A stretch of DNA of 64,000 nt from Benincasa hispida. Its lineage: Eukaryota > Streptophyta > Magnoliopsida > Cucurbitales > Cucurbitaceae. Shown in pieces: positions 54,850-64,000 of this stretch. The notes under the pieces are model-generated. The model had not been told where the DNA came from and searched no databases. It worked only from the letters and a program-made list of their open reading frames with translations. Numbering within the stretch: the first letter of the stretch is position 1; each line of letters opens with the position of its first letter. The translations under genes and the position numbers were made by a program. The stretch covers positions 47,149,089 through 47,213,088 of the forward strand of contig NC_052358.1 of assembly GCF_009727055.1 (NCBI RefSeq). The letters are read 5' to 3'.

Positions 54850-56301
54850 TGATAGCTTGTAGAAATACAAGCTATTGAAGCCTTTTACTTAGAATTATGA
54901 GGGTTGATAAGCATAATATGCGTTAATATAACTAAAGATTCATGTAGAAAAGTGAGCTTGCGTCGATTAGCACTGAAAATCCCCACTAACCCTATATCAT
55001 CCGTTATTCTGCGTCAAAATGTCTATTATTGTAGCTATTCTAGGAATCGATTACATGCATTGACCCCAAACCATCGCAAAGTTGATTGCATGCGTTGATA
55101 TTCATGAAGACCAATTCATCGCATGGAATGTGTAGCTACAATGTGATAACCGTGATAGAAGGTTGATCACGAAGTCGGTGGAATGCGTTTATACTTCAGA
55201 AGAAACAATCATGAACTTATACCTTGGTAGTATTAAAGGGGTAAGATGATGTTGACATTTCACCTACCGGGTCAGAAGTGGCATTGATTCAGAGCAGGAC
55301 TACCAATGCTATCGACGTTTGTGCTTTATAAATAGAGCCTTGAAGCCCAAATTCAAAGCATCCGAGTCTCTGCCTTAGGCAGATTCTTGTGATCACAGAT
55401 GAGAGCGTGAGCAAGAGATTCTTCAAGAGTTCTTCATTCCCTCAACCCTTTCTGAGTGACGATCGGAGCTTCGTTGGAGATAGAGCTCGAGAGAGACTAC
55501 ACCACCACCCATCCATGGCACCACCGAAAGTCTTGACGTACTTTTGATGGAAGCAAGAGTTCGCCTACATCTAGCCCTCCACCTCTCCTCTTACCTCTGT
55601 ATTGTATTACATTAATACATTTTGTAATCAATGCATCTTTGTAGTTCCTTTAACACCATCTTCATCTTCATCTTCTTCTTACTCATCTTTTACTTTCATT
55701 GTAATAAATTAAGTGTAGATTGCAATAGTTATTACATACTGAATCATGCGGCATAGAGATATGACACATTTAGCAAACCATCGAGAGGTGTGCATTGCGT
55801 AAGTATAGTGAGTCAATCCTCTTTGCTTGGTGCGAGGCTATCGCAATGCTTGTCTATGAGCTGAGTAGTTATAGCCACCTAAGAGGGTAAGTAGTGGAAG
55901 TCACTAAGCAAAGTAAGATGTGTTTCTAAAGATAGGAATAATCTTATGCTCAATGCAACCATGCGTTATAGAGATATAAGTATGTGGCTGACCACCGAGA
56001 GGTGTGCGATGCATTAGTGTGGCGAGCTGGGATTACCCTTGCGACCAAGCTTAATGATGCGGTGAATTTATCCCTTCGACAATTCTATTTCTCCATGCAT
56101 CTTATTATGCGTTAACAGTTGTCGCATCTCTACAAATTCTCACAGTCAAAATTCCATTACTCAGTTTGTTTAGCTAGGAGTAGGAGTAGCGCATAGTTAA
56201 TTAACTTGTGATAGGAATGCATGGTCATCGCATACACGTTAACGCACATTGCATATTATTCAATTTAATGCATAGAAATCAATGCATACCAAGAGATTAC
56301 A
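54850..56301. mobile_element. Solo LTR 'N' (1,452 bp) nested in F, agtgg target duplication
   Basis: Starts TGATAGCTTGTAGAAATAC and ends CAAGAGATTACA. agtgg lies at 54845-54849 and 56302-56306, and the surrounding LTR F sequence matches LTR L without the insert (GAGAGTGG|TCAGATTG type join). The 5' end has the same AGCTTGTAGAAATACAAGCT palindrome style as LTR J near 48277. Rich in TGCGTT/AACGCA. The strand of the parent element is not certain. Confidence 0.9.
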
Positions 56302-56680
56302 AGTGGCCAGATCGCCGATTCAACAAGCCTACCATTTTGGAGATTCGTCTGATTGGGGAGCTAAAAGCTCAGCTACACAAGATGGAATTCACTTCTTCCC
56401 CCGAAGCAGGGGTAAGTAGATAAATTGCTCCCTTAAGAGCTAATTTTGGGTCTTGAACAATGTGGCGCTACACCCTCTCTTTGCTCGAGAGGGGTTTAGT
56501 CATAGTGGGACTTTGATCTATTGTTCATTAGAGAAATCAGTGGTACTTAAGGAGTTAGATGTACTTACAAGCAATTAGGGGCAAAATGGTAATTTGGCTC
56601 AACTGTAGTTACGAGCAATTTGTGAAGGGTCATTGTACTGTTGATTGGTTATATCCAATGGACACAAAAATATATTTGTA

Positions 56681-57190
56681 CTGTTGGGACGGGGAAACCG
56701 GGGATAAAGGTTAAATCGGGGATAAAAAACGGGTTCCCAATCGGGGACAGAGCGAGGGCGGGGATACCGTCCCCGACCCCGTCTCGAATATTTTTTTAAT
56801 AATTTTTAATAATATATATATAACAATGGCTTATAAACTACTGTTTATTTTTCTAACTTTTTTTAAATTTTTTTTTATTTCACAGTATAATTATATTAAG
56901 CTTTTTATTAAATCTAAAATATTTTTAATTATTAATTTAAATAAATAAAATAATAATAATACTATTTTGTTATATTAAATATTTAAAATTTGAATAAAAA
57001 TACCCAAATTTAATTGATTTTAAATAAAGAATTAATTAAAATAAAAATATAAACGGGAAATTTTTCCTGCAGAAACCCGATCCCCGAACGGGATTCCCTG
57101 ACCCCGACCCCCACTCCCCAAAATGGGGAATGGCTCGGGGACGGGGACAGGGAGTGCATCCCCCGGCCCCGCCCCTCCCCGTTGCCTCTA
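56681..57190. mobile_element. G-rich MITE (510 bp) nested in F, gta target duplication
   Basis: Inserted in LTR F between TATTTGTA and GTAGTGCGAAGAG; LTR L shows the empty site (ATAGTGCAAAGAG). Left end CTGTTGGGACGGGGAAACCG and right end CCCCTCCCCGTTGCCTCTA are imperfect inverted repeats rich in GGGG. The centre is AT-rich (56790-57050). The 3-bp duplication gta would fit a CACTA- or Harbinger-type parent, but no transposase is present. Confidence 0.75.
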
Positions 57191-57825
57191 GTAGTGCGAA
57201 GAGTGCAGTTGTCAGTTTTTAGTGGAGTGCTCAATAGTTAACAGATGGTAGATAATGTGTTTAAAGAGTTTAATAAGTTATTCACGTACCGTTGGAGTTT
57301 CAAGCTACAGGTCTATAAAGCGCCTTTGATAGCTCAATGGATTAAGTTGAGAATCAGTTTTTTGGTTAAATTGAAATGTTCAAATTAATAAGAGGGAATT
57401 TAATTATATATGATATAATAAATTAGTTCAATTATATATGATATAATTGACAATATGTATTTGATACGTTATTGTTTAATTGGAGAAATAAATATTTGGA
57501 TATGATTCAAATATATTTTCTATGAATAAGATTCATAGATATTAAATTTAATATAAATATGATTTATATTAAATGCCATAAAATAGAGAAAAAGAACTAT
57601 GGTTTATATATTGTATATGATGCAATATTAAAACTACAGGTTATAAATATAATATGATAAGTTAGTTATCATATTTATTTATAATTATTAATTATTTGAT
57701 GATTAAATCATTTTTCTCCATAACCACCCTTAGTGGGAAGTTATTCGGTTTTTTATGGCAATTTCGGATATATGAAATATGATTTCATTATTTAAGAAGA
57801 GAGGTGTTACTCTATAGAGATTTAC

Positions 57826-57925
57826 TAGACAATAGACTTTGAGAGACTATATGATAGCCTCATCGCCTACACGATCAAGAGACTTGTCTATGCGATATCT
57901 TTGTCTTCTACTCGATCGTCTTCCT
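57826..57925. repeat. Weak CGAT/CGATCG motif cluster in LTR F
   Basis: CCTACACGATCAAGAG, CTATGCGATATC and CTACTCGATCGTC occur in the same relative place as the cluster in LTR L (9530-9720), in fewer copies. Confidence 0.5.
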
Positions 57926-58302
57926 CCTCCAACTCCAAACTTCCCCTCTAACTAAAATTAGCCAGAGCCCACCACTCTTGGATTCTCACATCGAGAATAC
58001 TAAGGTCACCAAGTGGTAATGTCCCTGTTTGGTTCGAGTTTCTTGTTGCCATTTTCTGGTGTTCGAAGAGAGTTCGTGACTTGTTTGACGTGTTCGTGAA
58101 CAAGTACAATCGAGGGATTAAGTTGAAGAACAGTTCTTCAAAGGTATAATCTCTAAACCTTTTCTTTATTATGAGAAAGCATGTTGTAATTTAGTTTTAT
58201 GCATAATATGTTCTTGTTGACTATAAATGTATGCGTTCAATTGAAATGGGATTTGAATGATCCGCTTCCACTCAAAGGCCCTTTGTCAAAAGAGTTCCTT
58301 CA

Positions 58303-58840
58303 GTAGGTTACCCTAAAGAGACAAAATGTTGTTTCTTTTATGATCCTCAGGAAGATAAGGTATTTGTATCAACAAATGCAACTTTTCTAGAGGAAGACCA
58401 CATTAAAAATCATCAACCTCGCAGTAGGCTAGTAATAGATGAAATGACAAGAGAAACGCCAAATGCATCAACAAGAGTTGTTGGTCGAGCAAGTCCATCA
58501 ACAAGAGTGTTTGATGAAAATGGTACTTCACATTCTTCTCAATAGTTGAGAGTGCTTTGATGTAGTGGGAGGGTTGTGCAACAACCTGACTAGTACATGG
58601 GTTTAACTGAAACTCAACTCATCATACCAGATGATGGCTTAGAGGATCCATTGACTTTGAAACAAGTAATGGAAGATATGGATAAGGACCAGTGGATTAA
58701 ATCTATAGACCTTGAAATGGAGTCAATGTTCTTTAATTCAGTTTGAGATCTTGTAGATCAACTAGAAGGGGGTAAAACCCATTGGTTGCAAGTGGATTTA
58801 CAAGAGAGAACGAGACCAAGCAGGTAAGGTACAGACCTAC
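58303..58840 (+). pseudogene. Integrase C-terminal part of element C, continued
   Basis: After the F insertion the frame goes on with GYPKETKCCFFYDPQEDKVF and STNATFLEEDHIKNH, the usual end of copia integrase, then an Asp/Glu-containing linker (LTLKQVMEDMDKDQWIKS) leading toward RT. Stops interrupt at about 58543-58760. The sequence ends at LTR G before the first RT motif is complete. Confidence 0.85.
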
Positions 58841-58922
58841 TGTTGGGTTTTATGTCCTAAAACTTGTGGTTTGTAAACATTAAACTTATTCTAAAAATTC
58901 AATAAGTTATTGAAAGATCTCA
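58841..58922 (+). repeat. First ~80 bp of a B-type LTR ('G')
   Basis: TGTTGGGTTTTATGTCC and CTTATTCTAAAAATTCAATAAG match the start of LTR B (read on the minus strand at 21986). It is cut off where minus-strand leader sequence of element H begins. Confidence 0.75.
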
Positions 58923-58952
58923 TACCGATAGTTCCATGAGGGGGTTTAGATC

Positions 58953-58964
58953 GCTCTGATTTCA
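58953..58964 (-). promoter_or_regulatory. Primer binding site of element H
   Basis: Minus-strand TGAAATCAGAGC, two mismatches to TGGTATCAGAGC, three bases after LTR end CAATCA. Only ~30-40 bases of leader follow before the break. Confidence 0.6.
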
Positions 58965-58967
58965 TAG

Positions 58968-61900
58968 TGATTGAAACACAAACGACATACATTCAACACA
59001 TACAGTTATGCATATAATCTAATTATCGGCATGCTCAAAATACAATAAAAATAATGGAATGGGTTCATACCAGATGAAGATACTCTTCGAACATCTGAAC
59101 CCTAAGCAGCGGAAAACCTCCGACCGATCTACTAGCACCCGACAAGTATTTTGACTGCAACAGCATGATTAGTACGTACACGAACAATGCAGCAGAGACG
59201 ACACCACCACAAGAGAAACCCAGGTATCCTTAGTGTCAAAAACCCAAAGAGTGGGCTTTGGTGAGTTTGGTAGAGGATGGAGGAAAACGCGTCGTGTAGA
59301 CGATAAGCAAGTGGGAGATGAAACTCTGCTTTTGCATAGTGGAAATGCTTATCGTATAGTAGAGCTACACGATCGTGTATGAAAGACTGAACGATCGTTT
59401 AGGAAAAACGTATACGATCGTTTAGAGAAAATGTGAGGTAGACGATCGTTTAGACGAACGAGCTTCTATACAGATGGGATAGGGGAATGACCGCAGCCAG
59501 AACAGACTCCCGAGACTTTCAAACCTGGAAAAATGTCTGTATGCGAGAAGAGGTCACAACGACAAATGAGGATGAAGATGTGATTAATGAACGCACACAT
59601 CGAGTGGACAAAGGTAGGAAAACGAAAAAGATATTCAATATCGATTCTTTAATATTCCACATCCGGTATAACCCACATATACCATACCACAACAGCCCCA
59701 CTTCGCGAGCGTCGAGAAAACACGACGGACTATTCGTTAAGTATATATTCAATCAAAATTTAGACCACATATTATATTGAATTAGAAATAAACTAATACA
59801 TCATAATATATAAAATTATTTAATATCTTATAGTTTTGAATATCCAAATCTTGAATCTTAAGGCAATAGAAATTAAAGATTTCCCTATTGATAAATTGCC
59901 ACTCCAAGATTATAATTCTTAAAATTTCTCTCTAAAACAAATCAAGCTATGCAATCTCATAACAATGTGATTTGCCACAATTATAACCATATTAGAGCAA
60001 CATACAAGACAGTAGCATTAAACGCATCACGATTATAACATCAAAATCATACTACATTGAGATATCCCTCTTCTCAAATTTGTTAACAATTTCCTATACA
60101 ATTCATAACAACCAGCAACACCTGATTCTTGACTTAAAATCGCCCAAAAGCTACCCTTAAGTAGTGAATACCTAATGAGAATAGTGGACTACCGAAGCCC
60201 CTAGCACGAAACTGGTGACCGTTGAAAGAGATCAGAGTGACTGAAGTACCGCAGACATACCGCAGTCACGCAGCAAACCGGTATTGCATAATTTACCACC
60301 TCACTATGGAATGTGGCTCCAGATTTGGATGAGAGAGGCATACCTGAGCAATTCGACAAAGGTTAGACCGCAGGGCCAATTTGAGCACGGAAAAAACACT
60401 AGATTACCAAAAGGGATGACACGAAAGTCTATTTCACCTTATGCAGCCCAAGCACCAGTGCTTTATTCCTCGTGAGTTATACTTGAACAAAGCAAAACTG
60501 CTGCGAGACGTTCTTTTTGACCCTCTCTGAGACCATCGAGAGTCGCCAGGGTATGTGGAGAACACGCCACTGAGTGGAGTTGAGGAGAGACGAAGCCAGG
60601 AGAGGCAGAAAGATAAGAGCAAGAGACTTATCAGTAGACTGATAAGACTATTTGTTAGGTGCAATTCGGCGAGAGTATAGAAAAGTAAATGGAGTATGTA
60701 GCAATAATTTGACTAAATATTGGCAATCAAAAAGATTTTTCATCCAAATTCAAAAGCCCATATTTTATAGAAAAGGTCATGCAACAATTGCATGAAATCA
60801 ATTTCATAAAAACCAACACCTAGAATCCACTATCTAAGTGGGCTTAATGTCTCCACTATAAGCCAACACCTAGCCCACTATTTTGTTAGTGGAATTATCC
60901 AACAAAAGTTTGGATTTTTCCACTAACTTTAGTCAAAGAGCAAAATAGTCATTTGGTCAAAGTCAAACTTTGACAAAAAAAGTCAACATTTTGACTTTTT
61001 ATTATTTTTTCCGTGTTGAATAATTTTGATCTCCTGAGCATGAATCCACATTCATTTTTTTGAAATTCAAATCACATTTGAATATAAGGTCGGTCAAAGT
61101 TTGACTTTTCAAACTCAAAAGTCAACTCTTGACTTTTTACATCTTTGACCATTTCCATTATTTCCGAGGTTCCGAACATGAACGTATTCATATTCTTGAT
61201 ATTTAAATCACATTTAAATATTAAAGCTGTATCTCTAAACTGAAAAACCTGACCACTATATCACATATACTTGTCAGTTTCTCTCTCTTCACCTAATTCG
61301 AACAATTCGAATTATTCTATCATACTGTTCTAAGTTTATTCCATATAAGCTAGTAGGGGAACCTAATGGACCTATAGATCATGGGCTCCAACGATCCGAG
61401 ATAGCTAGCTAAACTCTTTAGATGGAGCTAATCAATATTCGTTAACTAACGAGTCATTCCACTATAGTCCCGTAGTTGCACTCCCCTCACTATAGATATA
61501 TTTGTGTCCATTTGATATAACATGATTAGTAAGCTAATCCTTCACAGGTTATTCGTAATCTCGGCTGGGTCATAAAATCGTTTTACCCCAAAGACTTTCC
61601 TTAAGTTCCACTGATCCTCTAATGAACAATTGGTTTAAGGTCCAACCTATAAACCGAATCCTCTTGAGCCAAGGAGAGGGTGGGGCCCTTGTTCAAGACC
61701 TGGATTTAGTACTAAAGGGAACAACCAATCTACTATCCCTATAACGGGTAGGAGTGGATTCCGTCTTGCACCCTATGTTTCCAGCTATCCACCCGATCTT
61801 ACCCCTGAAATGGGAGGCTTATTGGGCCAACGATGATGAGCTGCCTCACCTACAGATCTAAGGATAATTCCGAGTGAACAAGAGTTATAAGTTAGCTCAG

Positions 61901-62331
61901 GATTAAGATTAAGTTACCTAGGTCATCAATTAACGAATTAGTCAGTTTATACATAAACGACATTTAGAACGTAAAAAGTGACTATTTCATGATTCAGACT
62001 TATGCAAACTCATTGCATAGGATGTCCCCACTCAATATCTCTATATGAATGATTTAGGATCACATTGTTTGTACTAACCACAAAGTGAGCCGCATCCATA
62101 GTGTCCCCAGAATAAGACGCCAACCTTATTCATATACTATAGACCATTTTGGCTATATATTTGAACTTGATTCACATTTATGTCACTACATAAAGTTCAA
62201 ATACATTAAATAGCCTCAAGACCTTAGTTTATTGGATTCAAGATTACAATTTTCAATAACAATTTTATCGAAAAACAAAACAGAATATGTTTATTAATTT
62301 ACAAACTACGAGTTTTAGGACATAAAATTCA
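58968..62331 (-). repeat. B-type LTR 'H' (about 3.4 kb, probably with an insertion)
   Basis: Minus-strand start TGAATTTTATGTCC at 62331. 60700-62331 aligns with the right part of LTR B (for example GTTGGAGCCCATGATCTATAGG). The left end precedes the H PBS. The total is about 1.5 kb longer than LTR B, so part of 59470-60700 may be foreign. That part has no family motif I recognise; its ORFs (59487-59780, 60434-60664) look accidental. Confidence 0.55.
59280..59468. repeat. CGATCG motif cluster in LTR H
   Basis: GCTACACGATCGTGTATG, AACGATCGTTTAGG, TACGATCGTTTAGAG and AGACGATCGTTTAGACG at 20-40-bp spacing, in the 3' part of the LTR as in L and F. Confidence 0.75.
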
Positions 62332-63343
62332 ATAAATAGCTGACTAAATTCTTTAGTCACAAGATCCACTATCTGTTAACTGTCAGTGATTCCACTAAAG
62401 ACCAATAGTTGAACTTTTCTTACCACAAATATATTTCTGCGTCCATCGGATATAACCAATCATGAGTAAGATGGCCCTTCACAGATGCTCGTAAGTACAG
62501 CTGGGCCAATTTACTGTTTTGCCCCTGTAGTTACATCTCACTCCTTAAGTACCACTGATTCCTTTAATGAATAATACAACATAGTCCAACTATGTGTGAA
62601 CACCTCTCGAGCCAAGAGAAGTGTGTGGTGCCACATCGTTCAAGCCTCGGAATCAGCCCTTAAGGGAGCCATCTATCTACTTACCCTTGCCTCGGGGAAG
62701 GAGTGAATTCCATCTTGTGTAGCTGAGTTCCTAGCTCCCAAATCAGACAAATCCCCAAAATGATAGGTTTGAATCAGCGACCTGGCCACTCGCACCTATA
62801 CAAATCAAAGAACCGCCCTCAATGATAGAAGTTCCCAACTCACTCAGGATTGAGGTCATGTTACCTATGGTCATCCTAGTGAAGTGAAGTCTCTGTCATG
62901 AACGTGTGTTATATAACGAGACATTAACACTTCGTGGCCAGGTCTTATACAAACTCTTTGTATAGGACTCCCCCGCTTGTATGTCCCCAACACGAATGAT
63001 TAGGACCAGACCATCTGTGACAAGTCACAACACTTGTGACCATTCTACAAAGCAGGCCGCGTCCGTAGCGTTACCAGGATAAGGTTTTCCTCATTTATCC
63101 ATTTACTATAGACTATTTTGGTTATCACTCAAGACATGAATACACTATGTATGTCACCACATACATGCTTGAGTCACATATAGATAACCAGGGATTTTAT
63201 GTTTATTGGTTTGTGGTAAAGCAAATAAAACAAATAACCAAGAAAAATTCAAGATGTGAAGTAAATATCATATATTAACATCATAAGTGTAGATACTATT
63301 TACAAACTACAGGACACGAGACTTTAGGGCATCAACCCCAACA
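62332..63343 (-). repeat. 3' LTR of element I, first ~1,012 bp
   Basis: Minus-strand TGTTGGGGTTGATGCCC at 63343 abuts the polypurine tract. It is colinear with LTR A from 26628 to about 27640 and stops where LTR H begins. Confidence 0.8.
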
Positions 63344-63357
63344 ATCTCCCACTTGTC
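63344..63357 (-). promoter_or_regulatory. Polypurine tract of element I
   Basis: Minus-strand AGACAAGTGGGAGAT-type run directly before LTR start TGTTGGGG; same pattern as element B. Confidence 0.8.
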
Positions 63358-63445
63358 TTAAAGCGAAGTGGGGTGTACAAAAAACTTAGTACAAAACAGT
63401 AAACTAGGGCATAAAAGTCCAGTACAATAAAATCTCCCACTTGCC

Positions 63446-64000
63446 CTAGTTCAGCCGCAGGCGATCCTGTAGACCCATGCTTTGTAGGTGACCCTCAAAC
63501 ACTATAGCCATGAAAGTCTTTGTAAACGAGTCAACAACATTGTGCTTCAAAGTGATCGACATGATGATTATGTCTCTTTGATGCACTATCTCGTAGATCA
63601 GATGATACTTCCACTCTATGTGTTTTCCACGCCAATGATTCCTTAGCTCCTTGGAGTTCGCCATTGCCCCACTATTATCACAATATAGGGTAATGGGCCT
63701 AGACATATCAGGAACAACTTACAGGTCTGTCAAGAACTTCCTGAGCCAGATGTCCTCCTTAGCAGCTTTGCAAGCCGTTACGTACTCCGCCTCCATAGTG
63801 GAGTCAGCGATGCACCCCTGCTTAGTGCTTCGCCACACTACAGCTCCTCCGTTAAGAGTAAAGACTGACCCTGATGTGGACTTGCGAGAGTCCTTATCAG
63901 TCTGAAAGTCAGAATCTGTGTATCCTGTGAGGATAAAATCCCTCGAACCATACACGAGCATGTAGTCCCTTGTTCTTCGAAGATACTTGAGGATGTTCTT
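63446..64000 (-). pseudogene. Copia RT end and RNase H of element I, partial
   Basis: Open at the right edge with KNILKYLRRTRDYMLVYGS. RNase H residues are visible in TGYTDSDFQ, MEAEYV and CDNSGA, and then HIEWKYHLIYEIVHQRDI. The expected motif before the C-terminus (TK near VVDSFTKTF) is present. One in-frame stop (TAA, about 63719-63721) separates two otherwise continuous halves. The end at 63446 is about 90 bp before the polypurine tract. Apart from that stop this is the least decayed coding part of the window. Confidence 0.9.

Larger units (their letters stand above)
54295..58302 (+). mobile_element. Solo LTR 'F' with gtagg target duplication, itself carrying two insertions
   Basis: Starts TGTTGGGGTTATTACCC, ends AGAGTTCCTTCA, flanked by gtagg at 54290-54294 and 58303-58307. 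Removing the nested solo LTR plus its duplication (1,457 bp) and the MITE plus its duplication (513 bp) leaves 2,038 bp, close to the 2,041 bp of the related solo LTR L. The C integrase sequence resumes right after it (GTAGGTTACCCTAAAGAG). Confidence 0.9.
49040..58840 (+). mobile_element. Copia-type element 'C', partial, interrupted by solo LTRs D and F
   Basis: Leader (49040-49804 and 51477-52811), shortened gag and protease-integrase (52812-54289), solo LTR F with its gtagg duplication, then integrase C-terminus (58303-58840). Neither own LTR nor PBS is seen, and RT and RNase H are missing after 58840, where LTR G begins. The leader is homologous to those of A and B. Confidence 0.75.

Noticed and set aside
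59487..60664. ORFs at 59487-59780 and 60434-60664 as possible genes
   Set aside because: No motifs, no start context or splice structure, and overlapping ORFs on the opposite strand are equally long.

Overview
This window looks like nuclear DNA from a flowering plant. The evidence is plant LTR-retrotransposon lineages with initiator tRNA-Met or tRNA-Asp type primer sites, a plant-type LINE tail, a Mutator-like element (MULE), and three phase-0 exons of a nucleoporin-like plant gene. The sequence style (LINE tail, LTR families, AACGCA-rich LTRs) recalls Cucurbitaceae. That is recognition from memory and not proof. No rRNA, tRNA, CRISPR or prokaryotic operon is visible. Nearly all of the window is nested, decayed transposable elements, and the only host coding sequence I can support lies at 6365-7709 on the minus strand.

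Layout. 1-3840: 3' part of a decayed Ty1/copia element with its 3' LTR. 4475-5722: truncated LINE 3' end. 6365-7709 (-): first three exons of a probable NUP188-like gene. 8095-10135: solo LTR 'L'. 10241-10667: MULE-type MITE. 12237-35238: a 23-kb composite, Ty3/gypsy family 'E', apparently bounded by the 5-bp repeat tcttt. Inside it are a MULE with a decayed MuDR transposase and a captured Ulp1-type protease (13161-18858), a fragment of LTR 'D' (18859-19767), a gag-only copia-type element 'B' on the minus strand (20152-26627), and part of copia-type element 'A' (26628-31672). 37255-40903 (-): decayed Lys/Glu-rich ORF with the plant retroelement domain of the PF20167 type and an internal tandem duplication. 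41450-44340: gypsy-like leader/LTR 'K' (-). 44798-48419 (-): gypsy 'J' gag, primer site and LTR. 48484-58840: copia fragments, chiefly element 'C', interrupted by solo LTR 'D' (49805-51476) and solo LTR 'F' (54295-58302). F itself contains another solo LTR (54850-56301) and a G-rich MITE (56681-57190). 58841-64000: LTRs 'G', 'H' and 'I', then the RNase H end of a minus-strand copia element running off the right edge.

Assembly quality matters here. Two perfect 38-bp inverted Tn5 mosaic-end pairs (41024-41061 and 43972-44009), identical to the Nextera mate-pair junction adapter, are embedded in the sequence. One is flanked by an exact 79-bp duplication. A single N at 15918 is flanked by an exact 45-bp duplication. 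These places are artefacts or possible misjoins.

The most unusual signal is that several unrelated elements carry clusters of short, family-specific, near-palindromic motifs in the LTR 3' part or untranslated leader: degenerate GCTAAACGATCGTTTAGC, AGCGTTGCAACGCT, and AACGCA/TGCGTT. Another LTR-like stretch holds five tandem hairpins whose stems differ but remain self-complementary (42126-42292).
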